A DNA stretch of 64,000 nt from CAYWQB01 sp964460785 (GCA_964460785.1 CAYWQB010000002.1:267528-331527); one strand, 5' to 3'. Numbered from the stretch's first letter, positions 52,035 through 61,268 are shown. Numbers and translations: made by a program. The notes: generated from the letters alone by a model not told the origin.

Positions 52035-55000
52035 ATGTCTATTCATTCTGGAGGTTCTCATTTTGAGCACCCAGGTGATGCGGGACGCATGCCTGGAGAG
52101 CAAGAGGCTGACCTTAAGGGCAATGTAGAAAAAGCTAAGATGCAAGCTGAAAAGCTTATCCATGACACACCCCAGTTTAGACAACTTTTAAAAGTTGTTA
52201 CCAAGTCTAGTGAACAAAAAACTCTTGAAGAAGCTGCTGAAGCTCTCTCTAACCAGGGTGAAGAGGAGGAACAACCACCAAAAGAGCCAGGTAAAACAAA
52301 ACAGCAGGCTTCAAAGCCAACAACTCCCCATGCGCAGCAATCTGTACCCAAGCAACAAGCAAAAATGAGTAGACAGGGAGAAAAATCTCCTAGTTCTTCT
52401 ACAAAACCCTCTTCCCCTCATCCGGAGTCCTCTAAATCCTCTTCTCGCCCGAACTCTTCTCCACAACAAACATCTGCCAAAACCCCCTCCTCTCAAACCA
52501 ATACACAAACAACAAAACCCCAGCACACTCCCTCGCAGCAGTCACAAGCCAGTTCTAGTCAGCCCTCTTCCTCTCAAAAACCTCAAACCTCAGGTGCTAG
52601 CAAGCAGCCTCCTCCCTCCACACCTAAACAGGAAACAAACCGACCCGCAGACTCTCAACCAACAACAAATAAGCAGAGTTCTACAAAGGAAGAACCTACA
52701 AAAACCTCTCAGCCTGCAAAAACCGAAACTCCCTCTTCGCAAGAAAAACCCTCCACCAATCAACAAGAAAAAGCTGCCAGCCAGTCCTCAACTAAACAAG
52801 CGCAGGAAACAAAGCAACAAAGCCAAACCCCTCAAGCTCCTCGCTCCCAAGCTCAAGTCAAAAGCCAAGGTGGAGCCCAACAAGCTCAAGCGCCGGCACG
52901 CAATGCTGAAGCGCAGCAAATGGGGAAAGAAGCTCCCAAAGCCCATGATACAGCTCAGCAAGCTGCAAATATGGCCCAGGGCAACACAATGGCAGCCTCT
53001 CAGCAGCAAACGACAAATAAACTACATTCCCCCAATCAAAGTAAGCGCTCTGATGGCAAGCAAGAGGCACAGGAAGCAACAGGATTACGAGCATCACAAG
53101 TTGTGGCAGGCACAGGACAATCAGATACCAATTCTGATTCTGAGGGAAACCAACAGGGCAAGCAACAAGCAGATGAGGCGATTTCCTCTACATCACAGCC
53201 CTCAAAGGGAGGAGCTGAAGAGCTCTATGGATCTAAGTACAAGCTTAGAACAAGCGATACAATGGATGCAGAGTTTCTCGCTATGGGGGCTAGCTATGAG
53301 GCTGATAAGGTCAAAAAAGACTATGAGTCGCATGAGCACAAGCTTGAAGCAAAAGCTCAGGAGTATGCGCAGTATGTCTCAGAGTATATGCAAGGTGTCC
53401 AGGGATATACCATGCATGCTTTCCAGGGAGGCTTTTCTTTTTCGAATGACATGACCCATAACAAGCCAACATCCGCCTACCAAAACTACCTAGATAAAGT
53501 GCAGTACTACAAAGATCGATACCTTGCTGCAGAGAATGTGCTTGCTCAGTATGAGCCTCAGGTTCAGCAAGACTATGGCTCGTACCGCATGGCTTATGAC
53601 CAGTATGAAATGATGTACTCCATCAACAAGGTCATGATGTCAGCCTATAATAGTATAAACTTTTCATCATGGAACAAAAAGATTCATGATGGAGAGGCTA
53701 CTGTTCAAAAAGCAGCTCAAGCAATTGAGAAAGAGCTCAACTCTCTCATCTCTCAACTTGAAGGAGAAAAAGATAAAAAAGGGAAGCCCATTCCCGGTGC
53801 ACAAGAGGCTGCAAAAGCTTTACAAGGGATTGAAGATAACCTGAAAGGAACTCTTTCTGGGGGCGGTAGCATTAATGTATCTTCTATCCTCAGTCAAATT
53901 GAGAGTGCCTTAAAAAAAGCAGGATCTGATTTACCTTCTAGCTTAAGTAGTATTCTTGATACCTGCAAAGGCCTACTCAACAGCTACCAAGGTGATGTGA
54001 ATCAGGTAGCCTCTCTAAAAAGCACTTTAAGGCAAAAACTCCAAGGAGCCTTTCAGCAAATTGAGAATACAATTAGTGAAGACCTTCAGCAGCTTTCTAG
54101 TGACAACAAGAAGTTTGCTTCATCCCTAGGATACAAACAAAACAGTGGTAATCCCTTTTTACAGGAAGAGGGAATCTTAAAAAATCTGCTCAACAAAACA
54201 AAAGGATTAGCAGAGGGAGGAAGCATACAAGCTCTTGAATCAGGACTCTCTGGCCTAAACAAGTATGGTAAACAGTCACAAAGTAAGCTAGAGCACTCTA
54301 AAGCTAAGCAAACCTACCAGAGTGCTTATAATACATATAAGTCTGAGCTTCAGGTTATTGCCAAATATAGCGCGCAAGCTGTCCAAGCAAAAAATGCTCT
54401 CAATCAATATGAAAAAAATAATGAGCCCCCCCCAGACAAGCGCTGGTCAAGTGTATCTGATTATGGATATGCCACTTTAGCCTTAGATCAATATAAAAGG
54501 CTTGTCAATGAGGTCAACTTTAACCCTTCTGGTTCTGCTCAGTTCTCTCAAACAGTCAGTAAGGGTCCTCGCAAAGTAGATGGATCGCCTATCCCTGAGT
54601 GGTGGAATATCAAGAACAAGCGCTGGGATAACCTTAAGGCATTAGAAAGAAAGATTAATGACCTTAAGAATGAAAAAACAGCTCTAATTATAGCCACAGC
54701 TGCATCATGCGGCTTGAATGTTGCTGCTGATGTTTTGCTAGCTCTTGTTAGTGGAGAACTCTCTAGTGATGAAGATGCCCTTGGGGGAGTTAAAGATGCG
54801 TATAATTCTGCAAAAGAGACGTATATGAACTACCAACATCAACTCCCTGCACAGCAGCAAGCAAATAACTCTTCATGGAAAAGTCAACTGACCCAAAAGG
54901 CGCAGGCGCTAAGCCAGCAATTTAACAAGCAAGTTGCCCAAACAAGACTTCGTGAGCAACAAGCAGAAAAGTCGGTAAAAAAAGAGGTCCAAAACATCCA

Positions 55001-55070
55001 AAAGATCATGGATACATTTACACAGCTTGCTGCAAATAAAGCTCAAGCTACCACACAAAGCTTCTTATAG
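52035..55070 (+). CDS. Large secreted-protein candidate, paralogue 1
   Basis: The 1011-residue protein has a short conserved N-terminus (MSIHSGGSHF) and an acidic helix (about 25-75). A long Ser/Gln/Pro/Thr/Lys-rich disordered region (about 80-390) follows, then a conserved C-terminal half (391-1011) starting EELYGSKYKLRTSDTMDAEF. This half is helical, Gln-rich, and contains repeated coiled-coil blocks and the Trp motif DKRWSSVSDYGYATLALDQY; it ends KAQATTQSFL. It has no signal peptide or membrane helix. The context (translocator operon opposite) suggests a type III effector. DUF582-type chlamydial effectors share the disordered-then-coiled layout and lie near pckG in Chlamydia, but I could not confirm the family. 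GAGGGAGGG precedes the ATG. Confidence 0.82.
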   Translation: MSIHSGGSHFEHPGDAGRMPGEQEADLKGNVEKAKMQAEKLIHDTPQFRQLLKVVTKSSEQKTLEEAAEALSNQGEEEEQPPKEPGKTKQQASKPTTPHAQQSVPKQQAKMSRQGEKSPSSSTKPSSPHPESSKSSSRPNSSPQQTSAKTPSSQTNTQTTKPQHTPSQQSQASSSQPSSSQKPQTSGASKQPPPSTPKQETNRPADSQPTTNKQSSTKEEPTKTSQPAKTETPSSQEKPSTNQQEKAASQSSTKQAQETKQQSQTPQAPRSQAQVKSQGGAQQAQAPARNAEAQQMGKEAPKAHDTAQQAANMAQGNTMAASQQQTTNKLHSPNQSKRSDGKQEAQEATGLRASQVVAGTGQSDTNSDSEGNQQGKQQADEAISSTSQPSKGGAEELYGSKYKLRTSDTMDAEFLAMGASYEADKVKKDYESHEHKLEAKAQEYAQYVSEYMQGVQGYTMHAFQGGFSFSNDMTHNKPTSAYQNYLDKVQYYKDRYLAAENVLAQYEPQVQQDYGSYRMAYDQYEMMYSINKVMMSAYNSINFSSWNKKIHDGEATVQKAAQAIEKELNSLISQLEGEKDKKGKPIPGAQEAAKALQGIEDNLKGTLSGGGSINVSSILSQIESALKKAGSDLPSSLSSILDTCKGLLNSYQGDVNQVASLKSTLRQKLQGAFQQIENTISEDLQQLSSDNKKFASSLGYKQNSGNPFLQEEGILKNLLNKTKGLAEGGSIQALESGLSGLNKYGKQSQSKLEHSKAKQTYQSAYNTYKSELQVIAKYSAQAVQAKNALNQYEKNNEPPPDKRWSSVSDYGYATLALDQYKRLVNEVNFNPSGSAQFSQTVSKGPRKVDGSPIPEWWNIKNKRWDNLKALERKINDLKNEKTALIIATAASCGLNVAADVLLALVSGELSSDEDALGGVKDAYNSAKETYMNYQHQLPAQQQANNSSWKSQLTQKAQALSQQFNKQVAQTRLREQQAEKSVKKEVQNIQKIMDTFTQLAANKAQATTQSFL

Positions 55071-55118
55071 AGGTGCTGTGGTCTATTCAATAACTTATAT
55101 TAAGGCATAGACTATAAA

Positions 55119-55136
55119 TGGGGATACACATCCCCA
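55119..55136 (+). promoter_or_regulatory. Small hairpin upstream of paralogue 2
   Basis: TGGGGA, six-base loop, TCCCCA, between a TATAAA (55113-55118) and the AAGGAGGGGG ribosome site of the 55155 gene. It could tune translation or be a leader structure; the 3' arm does not pair with the ribosome site. Confidence 0.35.
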
Positions 55137-55154
55137 ATCTAAAAGGAGGGGGAC

Positions 55155-58142
55155 ATGTCTATTGAATCGGGAGGGCCTCATTTTGGAGATCCTGAAAATG
55201 CAAGAGAACTACCAAAAGACTCTGAAGCTGATCTCAAGGGGGATGTAGAAAAGGCAAAGTTACAGGGGGAGCACCTCAATGAAACCTCTTCTGATTTTCA
55301 AAAGCTTATTAAAGATGTAAAAAGCCATGAAGAGCAAAAAGTCCTTGAAGATGCTCTTAAAGCACTTTCTGGCCCTAAAAATGATGAAAATAAAGAGGAA
55401 CAAAAATCAGAAACCTCTCCTCCTCCTAAACATACAGTAGCGAAGGAATCGACTCCTCGCCACCAAAGCCGTGTGGCCAAAAGGAAGGCTTGCTCCTCTT
55501 CACAAGAAGAACCAAAAAGCTCCTCCCCCCTGCAAGAAAAGTCCCCCTCTCCACACACCTCCTCCAAAGCTTCTCCAACAAAGCAACCCCCTTCCTCGCC
55601 TCAACCAAAAACTAATGAAAAGCCTATACAGGCGCAGCAAAAGCCTTTTACCAAAGAGCCTAGGCAAAAAACATCTCCTGCTACACATGAAAAGAAACCG
55701 CCCCCTCAAGCAGCAAAAGAAAAGCCTCCTGCGAGCCCTCAAAAAACAACGCAACAGCCCCACCCTACAGCGAACAAGCAAACGCTTCCTACAAACAAAG
55801 ACCAACATAAAGCGCAAACAACACAGCAAAAGCCTTCTTCTACACAGCAAGAACGAGTTGCTAGCCGATCTTCTTCTAAGCAAGCGCAGGAAACGAAACA
55901 ACAGAGTGACTCCCCTCAAGAACCTCGTTCCCAAGCCCAAGTGAAGAGCCAAGGGGGAGCCCAGCAAGCACAAGCGCCTGCACGCAATACAGAAGCACAG
56001 CGCATGGAAGCCAAACCTCAAGACCCAGCACAACAAGCTGCAAACTTATCCCAAGCAAATACGGCGGCTGCTTCACAACAACAGACCACCAACAAGCAAA
56101 GCTCGCCCACTCAAAACAAACGCTCTGATGGCAAGCAAGAAGCACAAGCTGCCACAGGCTTAAGAGCTTCACAAGTAGTTGCTGGGACGGGACAGTCAGA
56201 CACCAACTCTGACTCTCAAGGAGGTCAGCAAGATCAGCAGCAGACGAAGGAGACCTCCTCCACATCGCAATCCTCAAAAGGAGGAGCTGAAGAGCTCTAT
56301 GGATCTAAGTACAAGCTTAGAACAAGCGATACAATGGACGCAGAGTTTCTGGCGATGGATGCCAGCTATGAAGCAGATAAAGTGAAAAAGTCTTATGAGT
56401 CTCATGAGCATATGCTGGAAGTGAAGGCGCAAGAGTATGCGCAGTATGTCTCAGAGTATATGCAAGGAGTACGTGGCATTACCATGCATGCCTTTGATGG
56501 GCACTTTTCTTTTTCTAATGACATGACTCCTAATAAACCAACCTCTGCCTATCAAAAGTACCTAGCAAAGGTTCGCTATTATCAGGAACAGTATGAAGCT
56601 GCTGAAGCAATCTTGGCGCAGTATGAACCCCAGGTACAGCTAGATTGTGCCACCTACCGTATGGCTTATGACCAGTATGAAATGATGTACTCCATCAACC
56701 AAGAGGTCATGTCTGCCTACAATAGCATTGATATGAGTGCTTGGAAGAAAAAAATTGCGAATGGACAAGCAACGGTTCAACAGGCAGCAAAAGCTATTGA
56801 AGATGAGCTCAATAAGTTGATTAGTCAGCTAGAGGCTGAAAAGGATAAAAAAGGGAAGCCCATTCCCGGTGCACAAGATGCTGCTAGAGCCTTACAAAAG
56901 ATTGAGGATAACCTTAAGGGAACACTCTCTGCTGGAGGCAGCATTGATATCTCTTCTATTCTCAGTCAAATTCAGGATGCACTAAAACAAGCAGGACCTA
57001 ACCTTCCCTCAAGCCTAAGTAGTATCCTCAGTCAATGTAAGGGCTTACTTGATAAGTACCAAGATGATGTCAACAATGTAAATAGCCTCAGAAGCTCTCT
57101 CCGTAGCAAGCTCCAGCATGCATTTAGTTCGATCGAAAAAACAATAGAGAGTGACCTCAAGCAGCTAGAATCTGACAATAAAAATTATGCATCAGAGCTT
57201 GGCTTCAGCTCAAGCAGTGGGAACCCTTTTGTTATTGAGGAAAAAATCCTAAAAACCCTTCTATCAAAAGTAGAAAATGCTGCCGATGGTGGTAGCATCC
57301 CCTCCATGGAATCAGGCCTTTCTGGTTTAAACTCGGCTTGTAAGATCGCTCAAAATAAGCTAGAGCAATCCTCCGCACACCAGAGATATATTAGTGCCCA
57401 GAACACCTATAAGTCTGAGCTTTCTACGGTCTCTAAATATAGTGCTCTTGCTCTTTCGGCTAAAAAAGCTTTAGAAAATTATGAAAAAAACCACAAAGTC
57501 CCCCCAGACAAACGTTGGTCCAGTGTCTCTAACTATGGATATGCCACACAAGCTCTTGACCAGTATAAGATTCTTGTAAATGAGGTTAACTTTAACCCTT
57601 CAGGATCTTCTGAATTCTCTCAAACTGTGAGTAAAGGCCCCCGCCAAGTTGATGGGTCACCTATCCCAGAGTGGTGGAAAATAAAAAACAAAGATTGGAG
57701 CCATGTAAAATCCCTTGAAAGAGAGATCTCTGTACTCAAGGATCTTAGAGATGCCTTAGCGATTGCTGTGGCAGCCTCTTGTGGTATGGATGGAGGGGCA
57801 GATGCAGAACTCATTGTGGTCGAAGCATTACTATCTTCTGCTGAGGATAGTCTATCAAAAGCCAAAAGTGCTTATCAATCGGCGTATCAAACCTACATGA
57901 ACTTCCAGCATGAGCTACCTGTACAGCAAAACAACAATAATGAGTCATGGAAAAGTAAAATCACTCAACAAGCACAGACATTGAGCCAGCAGTTTAACCG
58001 AAAAATTGCACAAACGCGTTTAAAGGAACAGGAGGCTGATAAAGCAATTAAAAAAGAGGTTCAAAATATCCAAAAGATTTTAAACACTTATGCAGAGCTC
58101 GCCTCAAATAAAGCACAAGCCACCACACAAAGCTTTTTATAA
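55155..58142 (+). CDS. Large secreted-protein candidate, paralogue 2
   Basis: The 995-residue paralogue of the 52035 product keeps the same layout: MSIESGGPHF start, acidic helix, Pro/Gln/Lys/Ser-rich disordered region (about 80-380) and conserved C-terminal half with the same blocks and ending (ATTQSFL). The disordered parts differ in sequence but not in composition, while several blocks in the rest are almost identical at the DNA level. This points to tandem duplication followed by gene conversion. AAGGAGGGGG lies before the ATG. It is followed four bases later by a small helical gene, which could serve as its partner. Confidence 0.82.
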   Translation: MSIESGGPHFGDPENARELPKDSEADLKGDVEKAKLQGEHLNETSSDFQKLIKDVKSHEEQKVLEDALKALSGPKNDENKEEQKSETSPPPKHTVAKESTPRHQSRVAKRKACSSSQEEPKSSSPLQEKSPSPHTSSKASPTKQPPSSPQPKTNEKPIQAQQKPFTKEPRQKTSPATHEKKPPPQAAKEKPPASPQKTTQQPHPTANKQTLPTNKDQHKAQTTQQKPSSTQQERVASRSSSKQAQETKQQSDSPQEPRSQAQVKSQGGAQQAQAPARNTEAQRMEAKPQDPAQQAANLSQANTAAASQQQTTNKQSSPTQNKRSDGKQEAQAATGLRASQVVAGTGQSDTNSDSQGGQQDQQQTKETSSTSQSSKGGAEELYGSKYKLRTSDTMDAEFLAMDASYEADKVKKSYESHEHMLEVKAQEYAQYVSEYMQGVRGITMHAFDGHFSFSNDMTPNKPTSAYQKYLAKVRYYQEQYEAAEAILAQYEPQVQLDCATYRMAYDQYEMMYSINQEVMSAYNSIDMSAWKKKIANGQATVQQAAKAIEDELNKLISQLEAEKDKKGKPIPGAQDAARALQKIEDNLKGTLSAGGSIDISSILSQIQDALKQAGPNLPSSLSSILSQCKGLLDKYQDDVNNVNSLRSSLRSKLQHAFSSIEKTIESDLKQLESDNKNYASELGFSSSSGNPFVIEEKILKTLLSKVENAADGGSIPSMESGLSGLNSACKIAQNKLEQSSAHQRYISAQNTYKSELSTVSKYSALALSAKKALENYEKNHKVPPDKRWSSVSNYGYATQALDQYKILVNEVNFNPSGSSEFSQTVSKGPRQVDGSPIPEWWKIKNKDWSHVKSLEREISVLKDLRDALAIAVAASCGMDGGADAELIVVEALLSSAEDSLSKAKSAYQSAYQTYMNFQHELPVQQNNNNESWKSKITQQAQTLSQQFNRKIAQTRLKEQEADKAIKKEVQNIQKILNTYAELASNKAQATTQSFL

Positions 58143-58146
58143 ATCG

Positions 58147-58500
58147 ATGCCCATGAAACCAGACCCGATTATTCAAACAAGTCAAGAGCACTTTGTGCAA
58201 GCGCTGCAAGCCATTGAAGAGGTGTTAAAACAGGCTGTATACAAGCAGACAAAGACCCGCCGTCCTGATAAGAACCTTTACTTTTTGCATCAACTCACAA
58301 GCCACATACAAACGCATCGTGAGTGGCCTGATAACCAGCAAGAGTTTGGAGAGACCCTTTCTCTTTACCGAGATAAGGTCTCTCCCATGATTCAAGCCAT
58401 TCGTGGACAATGCCCATGGCTAATCCAAGAGATGAACCATCTTCACAAGCAAGTAGCAGTCATTTGTCAGGCTCTCAACGACACTCTAAAGCGCCTCTAA
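58147..58500 (+). CDS. Small helical protein following the effector paralogues
   Basis: This 117-residue helical protein (MPMKPDPIIQTSQ...) has a Leu/Gln/His-rich pattern and no signal or membrane segment. The ATG is four bases after the stop of the 995-residue gene and has no Shine-Dalgarno, so translation probably depends on coupling to that gene. Size and helicity fit a dedicated chaperone or secretion partner for the paralogues. The frame is open upstream to 58090 inside the preceding gene; I use ATG 58147. Its stop overlaps the convergent clpX gene by 4 bp. Confidence 0.65.
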   Translation: MPMKPDPIIQTSQEHFVQALQAIEEVLKQAVYKQTKTRRPDKNLYFLHQLTSHIQTHREWPDNQQEFGETLSLYRDKVSPMIQAIRGQCPWLIQEMNHLHKQVAVICQALNDTLKRL

Positions 58501-59729
58501 GCAATTTTTTTCTTAGAGCGCTTTATGATAGGCGTTTCATTCTTAGTGATGGTCTCTTCGGAAATGATCACTTCGCTGATATTTGAGTCTGTTGGCACTT
58601 CAAACATCAAGTCCATCAAAAGGTTTTCAATAATCATCCGTAGAGCTCGCGCTCCTGTTCCTGCATGAATTGCTTGCGCTGCAATGGCATCCAAAGCCTC
58701 ATCTGTGAAAGTCAACTTGACTCCTTCAAGGCGGAACATGTCGATATATTGACGAACAAGAGAGTTTTTTGGCTCTGTGAGGATGCGTACCAAGTCAGAT
58801 CTCTTGAGCTCACTACAGTGCGCTAAGCTGTTAAAGCGGCCAACAAATTCAGGGATCATTCCAAATTGGACAAGATCTTCTGTAGCGACTTTATCAAGCA
58901 GATCATCTCGACTCAACTCTGCTCCGAAGTCTGTAAAGCCAATGGTCGTTCTGCCTAAGCGTTTTTTAATCAGCTTCTCAATCCCAACAAATGCACCCCC
59001 AACAATAAAGAGGATATTATCTGTGTTGACCTTGATGTACTCCTGGTTGGGATGCTTGCGTCCTCCTTTAGGAGGAACATTGGCAACCGTTCCTTCGACA
59101 ATTTTTAATAAAGCTTGTTGAACGCCTTCACCGGAGACATCTCGAGTAATAGACACATTGGATGTGGTTCGACCAATTTTATCGATTTCATCAATATAGA
59201 TGATTCCCTTTTCTGCTTTTCCAATATCATATTCAGCAGACTGCAAAAGCCTCAATACGATGTTTTCAACATCTTCTCCAACATACCCAGCCTCTGTTAA
59301 TGTCGTAGCATCAGCAATGCTAAAAGGTACATCGAGAATCTTAGCTAATGTTTTAGCAATCAGCGTCTTACCCGACCCAGTGGGCCCAACAAGGAGAATG
59401 TTTGACTTATTAAACTCTAAGTCTGTTTCCTTTTGCTGAAGAGCTTGGATGCGACGATAGTGATTGTAAACGCCAACCGAGATTGTTCGCTTTGCTACCT
59501 CTTGGCCGATAATATACTCATCAAGCTTCTCTTTAATCTCTTTAGGCTTGAGAACGCGTACCTGGAAGTTAGAGCTCTTTTTTTTCTCTACAATACCCAT
59601 GCAGAGACGCACACACTTATCACAGATAAACACGTTGGGGCCAGAGATCAGCTTCTCAACTAGATCTTCTGTGCGTCCACAAAATGAACAGCTGGCGATT
59701 TCTTTAATGGAGGAATTTTTTTTGCTCAT
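58497..59729 (-). CDS. clpX: ATP-dependent Clp protease ATP-binding subunit ClpX
   Basis: The 410-residue AAA+ unfoldase has the N-terminal zinc domain (CSFCGR ... CDKC), Walker A GPTGSGKT, Walker B IIYIDEIDK, sensor and RYDK-type segments, and the ClpP-docking IGF tripeptide in TTIGFTDF. It unfolds ssrA- or otherwise tagged proteins for ClpP. ATG 59729 has AAGG five bases upstream; a TTG 12 bases earlier is less likely. It is last in the tig-clpP-clpP-like-clpX run. Because IGF is kept, it should dock a ClpP ring, whether pure or mixed. Confidence 0.97.
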   Translation of the reverse strand: MSKKNSSIKEIASCSFCGRTEDLVEKLISGPNVFICDKCVRLCMGIVEKKKSSNFQVRVLKPKEIKEKLDEYIIGQEVAKRTISVGVYNHYRRIQALQQKETDLEFNKSNILLVGPTGSGKTLIAKTLAKILDVPFSIADATTLTEAGYVGEDVENIVLRLLQSAEYDIGKAEKGIIYIDEIDKIGRTTSNVSITRDVSGEGVQQALLKIVEGTVANVPPKGGRKHPNQEYIKVNTDNILFIVGGAFVGIEKLIKKRLGRTTIGFTDFGAELSRDDLLDKVATEDLVQFGMIPEFVGRFNSLAHCSELKRSDLVRILTEPKNSLVRQYIDMFRLEGVKLTFTDEALDAIAAQAIHAGTGARALRMIIENLLMDLMFEVPTDSNISEVIISEETITKNETPIIKRSKKKIA

Positions 59730-59799
59730 ATCGACCTTCAAGGTCAGGGGATTATAAGGGCAAGAATGTTAACACAAACTAGAATAAGTTGTAAGGGGG

Positions 59800-60645
59800 T
59801 CAGAGGCCAAATGGCTTTAAATCAGCTTCTATTTCTTTAGAATCTGTCACAAGACTACTGAAAATTTTCCTTTCGACAGCCTCTTCTGCACTCATCCAGC
59901 GATCCTCATCAATCAACTTTTTTGCTTCTTCTTCACTAATGCCCATGGTCGTTGCCAATCGGTTCGCATATAGCTCAATGAAAGTTTTGATCTCGCCTGG
60001 AATCGCATACAGATATTTATAAGAGTTATAGATGTTATCGATAATCTCTGACATTTTCTCTTCTGTATACTGCTTAGAAGCTTTAGCAAGATCCCCTGCC
60101 ATGGTTTTCATAAAGTGATAATGCTCTGTAAATGCTCGGTCATCTTCCGACTTTTCAGGCTTGGCTAGGGCATGCAAGTTTACCTTCACACCTGGCATAA
60201 TTTTACGCTGTTCATAAGGAACAGCAAGAGCGGCAAAAAGCCCTGCTCCCTTTGTATCAGCCACACAGGTCAGGTGTACTTTAGGCACAGGTTGATACTT
60301 GCGCAGCTTCTCTAACACTCCCACGATTCCTCGCGCAAGGTAAGCAGCGCCAAGATAGCCTTCCTTCATCCCCCAATAAAAGTGTATAGGGGTCTCTACA
60401 CGCTCATGATCGGCGATCATTCGCATAAACTGATCAGCCATTGCATTTTTCAGAGGTGCATCACAGGGCCCTAGAGCCAAGATTTTTCTCTGTAAAAGCA
60501 ATAGTAAAACAGGGTTGGAGATGGAGTACTTTGTACCACGCGCTTGCACAGTCTCTACCCATAGAGCATCTCTATCTGTAAATGCACAGCGCCCTTTAGG
60601 CTCTGCATGCGACTCTACTATGCTCATCGATTGTACTGCCATCAT
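59800..60645 (-). CDS. ClpP-like protein lacking the catalytic serine
   Basis: The 281-residue protein aligns with ClpP from the neighbouring gene in two stretches: the turn before the active-site helix (LTCVADTKGAGLFAAL) and the C-terminal DRWMSAEEAVERKIFSS. Aligned to clpP, the Ser98 position is Gly133; His158 and Asp248 of the triad are kept. The linker between His and Asp is about 40 residues longer and it has about 30 extra N-terminal residues. I infer a non-proteolytic ring subunit or regulator, like plant/cyanobacterial ClpR. GGAGGGG lies just before the start; Met2 at 60642 may be the real one. It lies between clpP (23 bp) and clpX. Confidence 0.85.
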   Translation of the reverse strand: MMAVQSMSIVESHAEPKGRCAFTDRDALWVETVQARGTKYSISNPVLLLLLQRKILALGPCDAPLKNAMADQFMRMIADHERVETPIHFYWGMKEGYLGAAYLARGIVGVLEKLRKYQPVPKVHLTCVADTKGAGLFAALAVPYEQRKIMPGVKVNLHALAKPEKSEDDRAFTEHYHFMKTMAGDLAKASKQYTEEKMSEIIDNIYNSYKYLYAIPGEIKTFIELYANRLATTMGISEEEAKKLIDEDRWMSAEEAVERKIFSSLVTDSKEIEADLKPFGL

Positions 60646-60668
60646 CCCCTCCCCCGTCTCAGATAGCG

Positions 60669-61268
60669 TTAAACTTTTGCAACATCTCCAACATGCTCAA
60701 ATGTTGCATCCACGAGGCCATATTCAATTGCCTCTTCTGCACTCATCCAGCGATCACGATCCGAGTCTTTGCGAATTTGATCTTCATCTTTGCCTGTATG
60801 GCGAGATAAAATAGAGACTAGTTTCTTTTTAAGAACAATGATCTCTTTTGCTTGCAGCTCAATATCAGCAGAGGTTCCTCCAACTGCTCCATGAGGTTGG
60901 TGGATCATAATGCGACTATGAGGAAGAGCATAGCGCTTACCAGGTGTCCCACAAGCGAGCAAGAGAGCTCCTAGTGAAGCTGCCTGACCGATACAGACTG
61001 TGCGCACATCACATCCAATGTAGCGGATGGTGTCGTAAATAGCCAAGCCTGCATTAATCACACCACCTGGGGAGTTGATGTAGATGCTAATATCTTTTTT
61101 AGGATCTTCCACTCGGAGAAAAAGCAGCTGAGCAACCACTGTATTTGCAACAGCATCCGTAATCTCAGAACCGATAAAGATGATTCGGTCTTGCAAAAGA
61201 CGAGAGAAAATATCCATAGAGCGCTCTCCGCGAGCGGTCTCTTCAATAACGTAGGGAACCAAAGACAT
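60669..61268 (-). CDS. clpP: ATP-dependent Clp protease proteolytic subunit ClpP
   Basis: The 199-residue protein has the complete Ser-His-Asp triad: Ser98 in GQAASLGALLL, His123 in MIHQPHG and Asp172 in DRDRWMSAEEA. It begins SLVPYVIEETARGERSMDI as typical ClpP. With ClpX it degrades specific proteins and, in Chlamydia, is essential for development. A minus-strand promoter (TTGACC-18-TATAAC) lies 45 bases before its start. Its C-terminal motif is repeated in the neighbouring ClpP-like gene. Confidence 0.97.
   Translation of the reverse strand: MSLVPYVIEETARGERSMDIFSRLLQDRIIFIGSEITDAVANTVVAQLLFLRVEDPKKDISIYINSPGGVINAGLAIYDTIRYIGCDVRTVCIGQAASLGALLLACGTPGKRYALPHSRIMIHQPHGAVGGTSADIELQAKEIIVLKKKLVSILSRHTGKDEDQIRKDSDRDRWMSAEEAIEYGLVDATFEHVGDVAKV

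Noticed and set aside
52594..53454. 286-codon frame inside the first large paralogue
   Set aside because: It comes from the Gln/Pro/Lys codon bias of the disordered region read in another frame.
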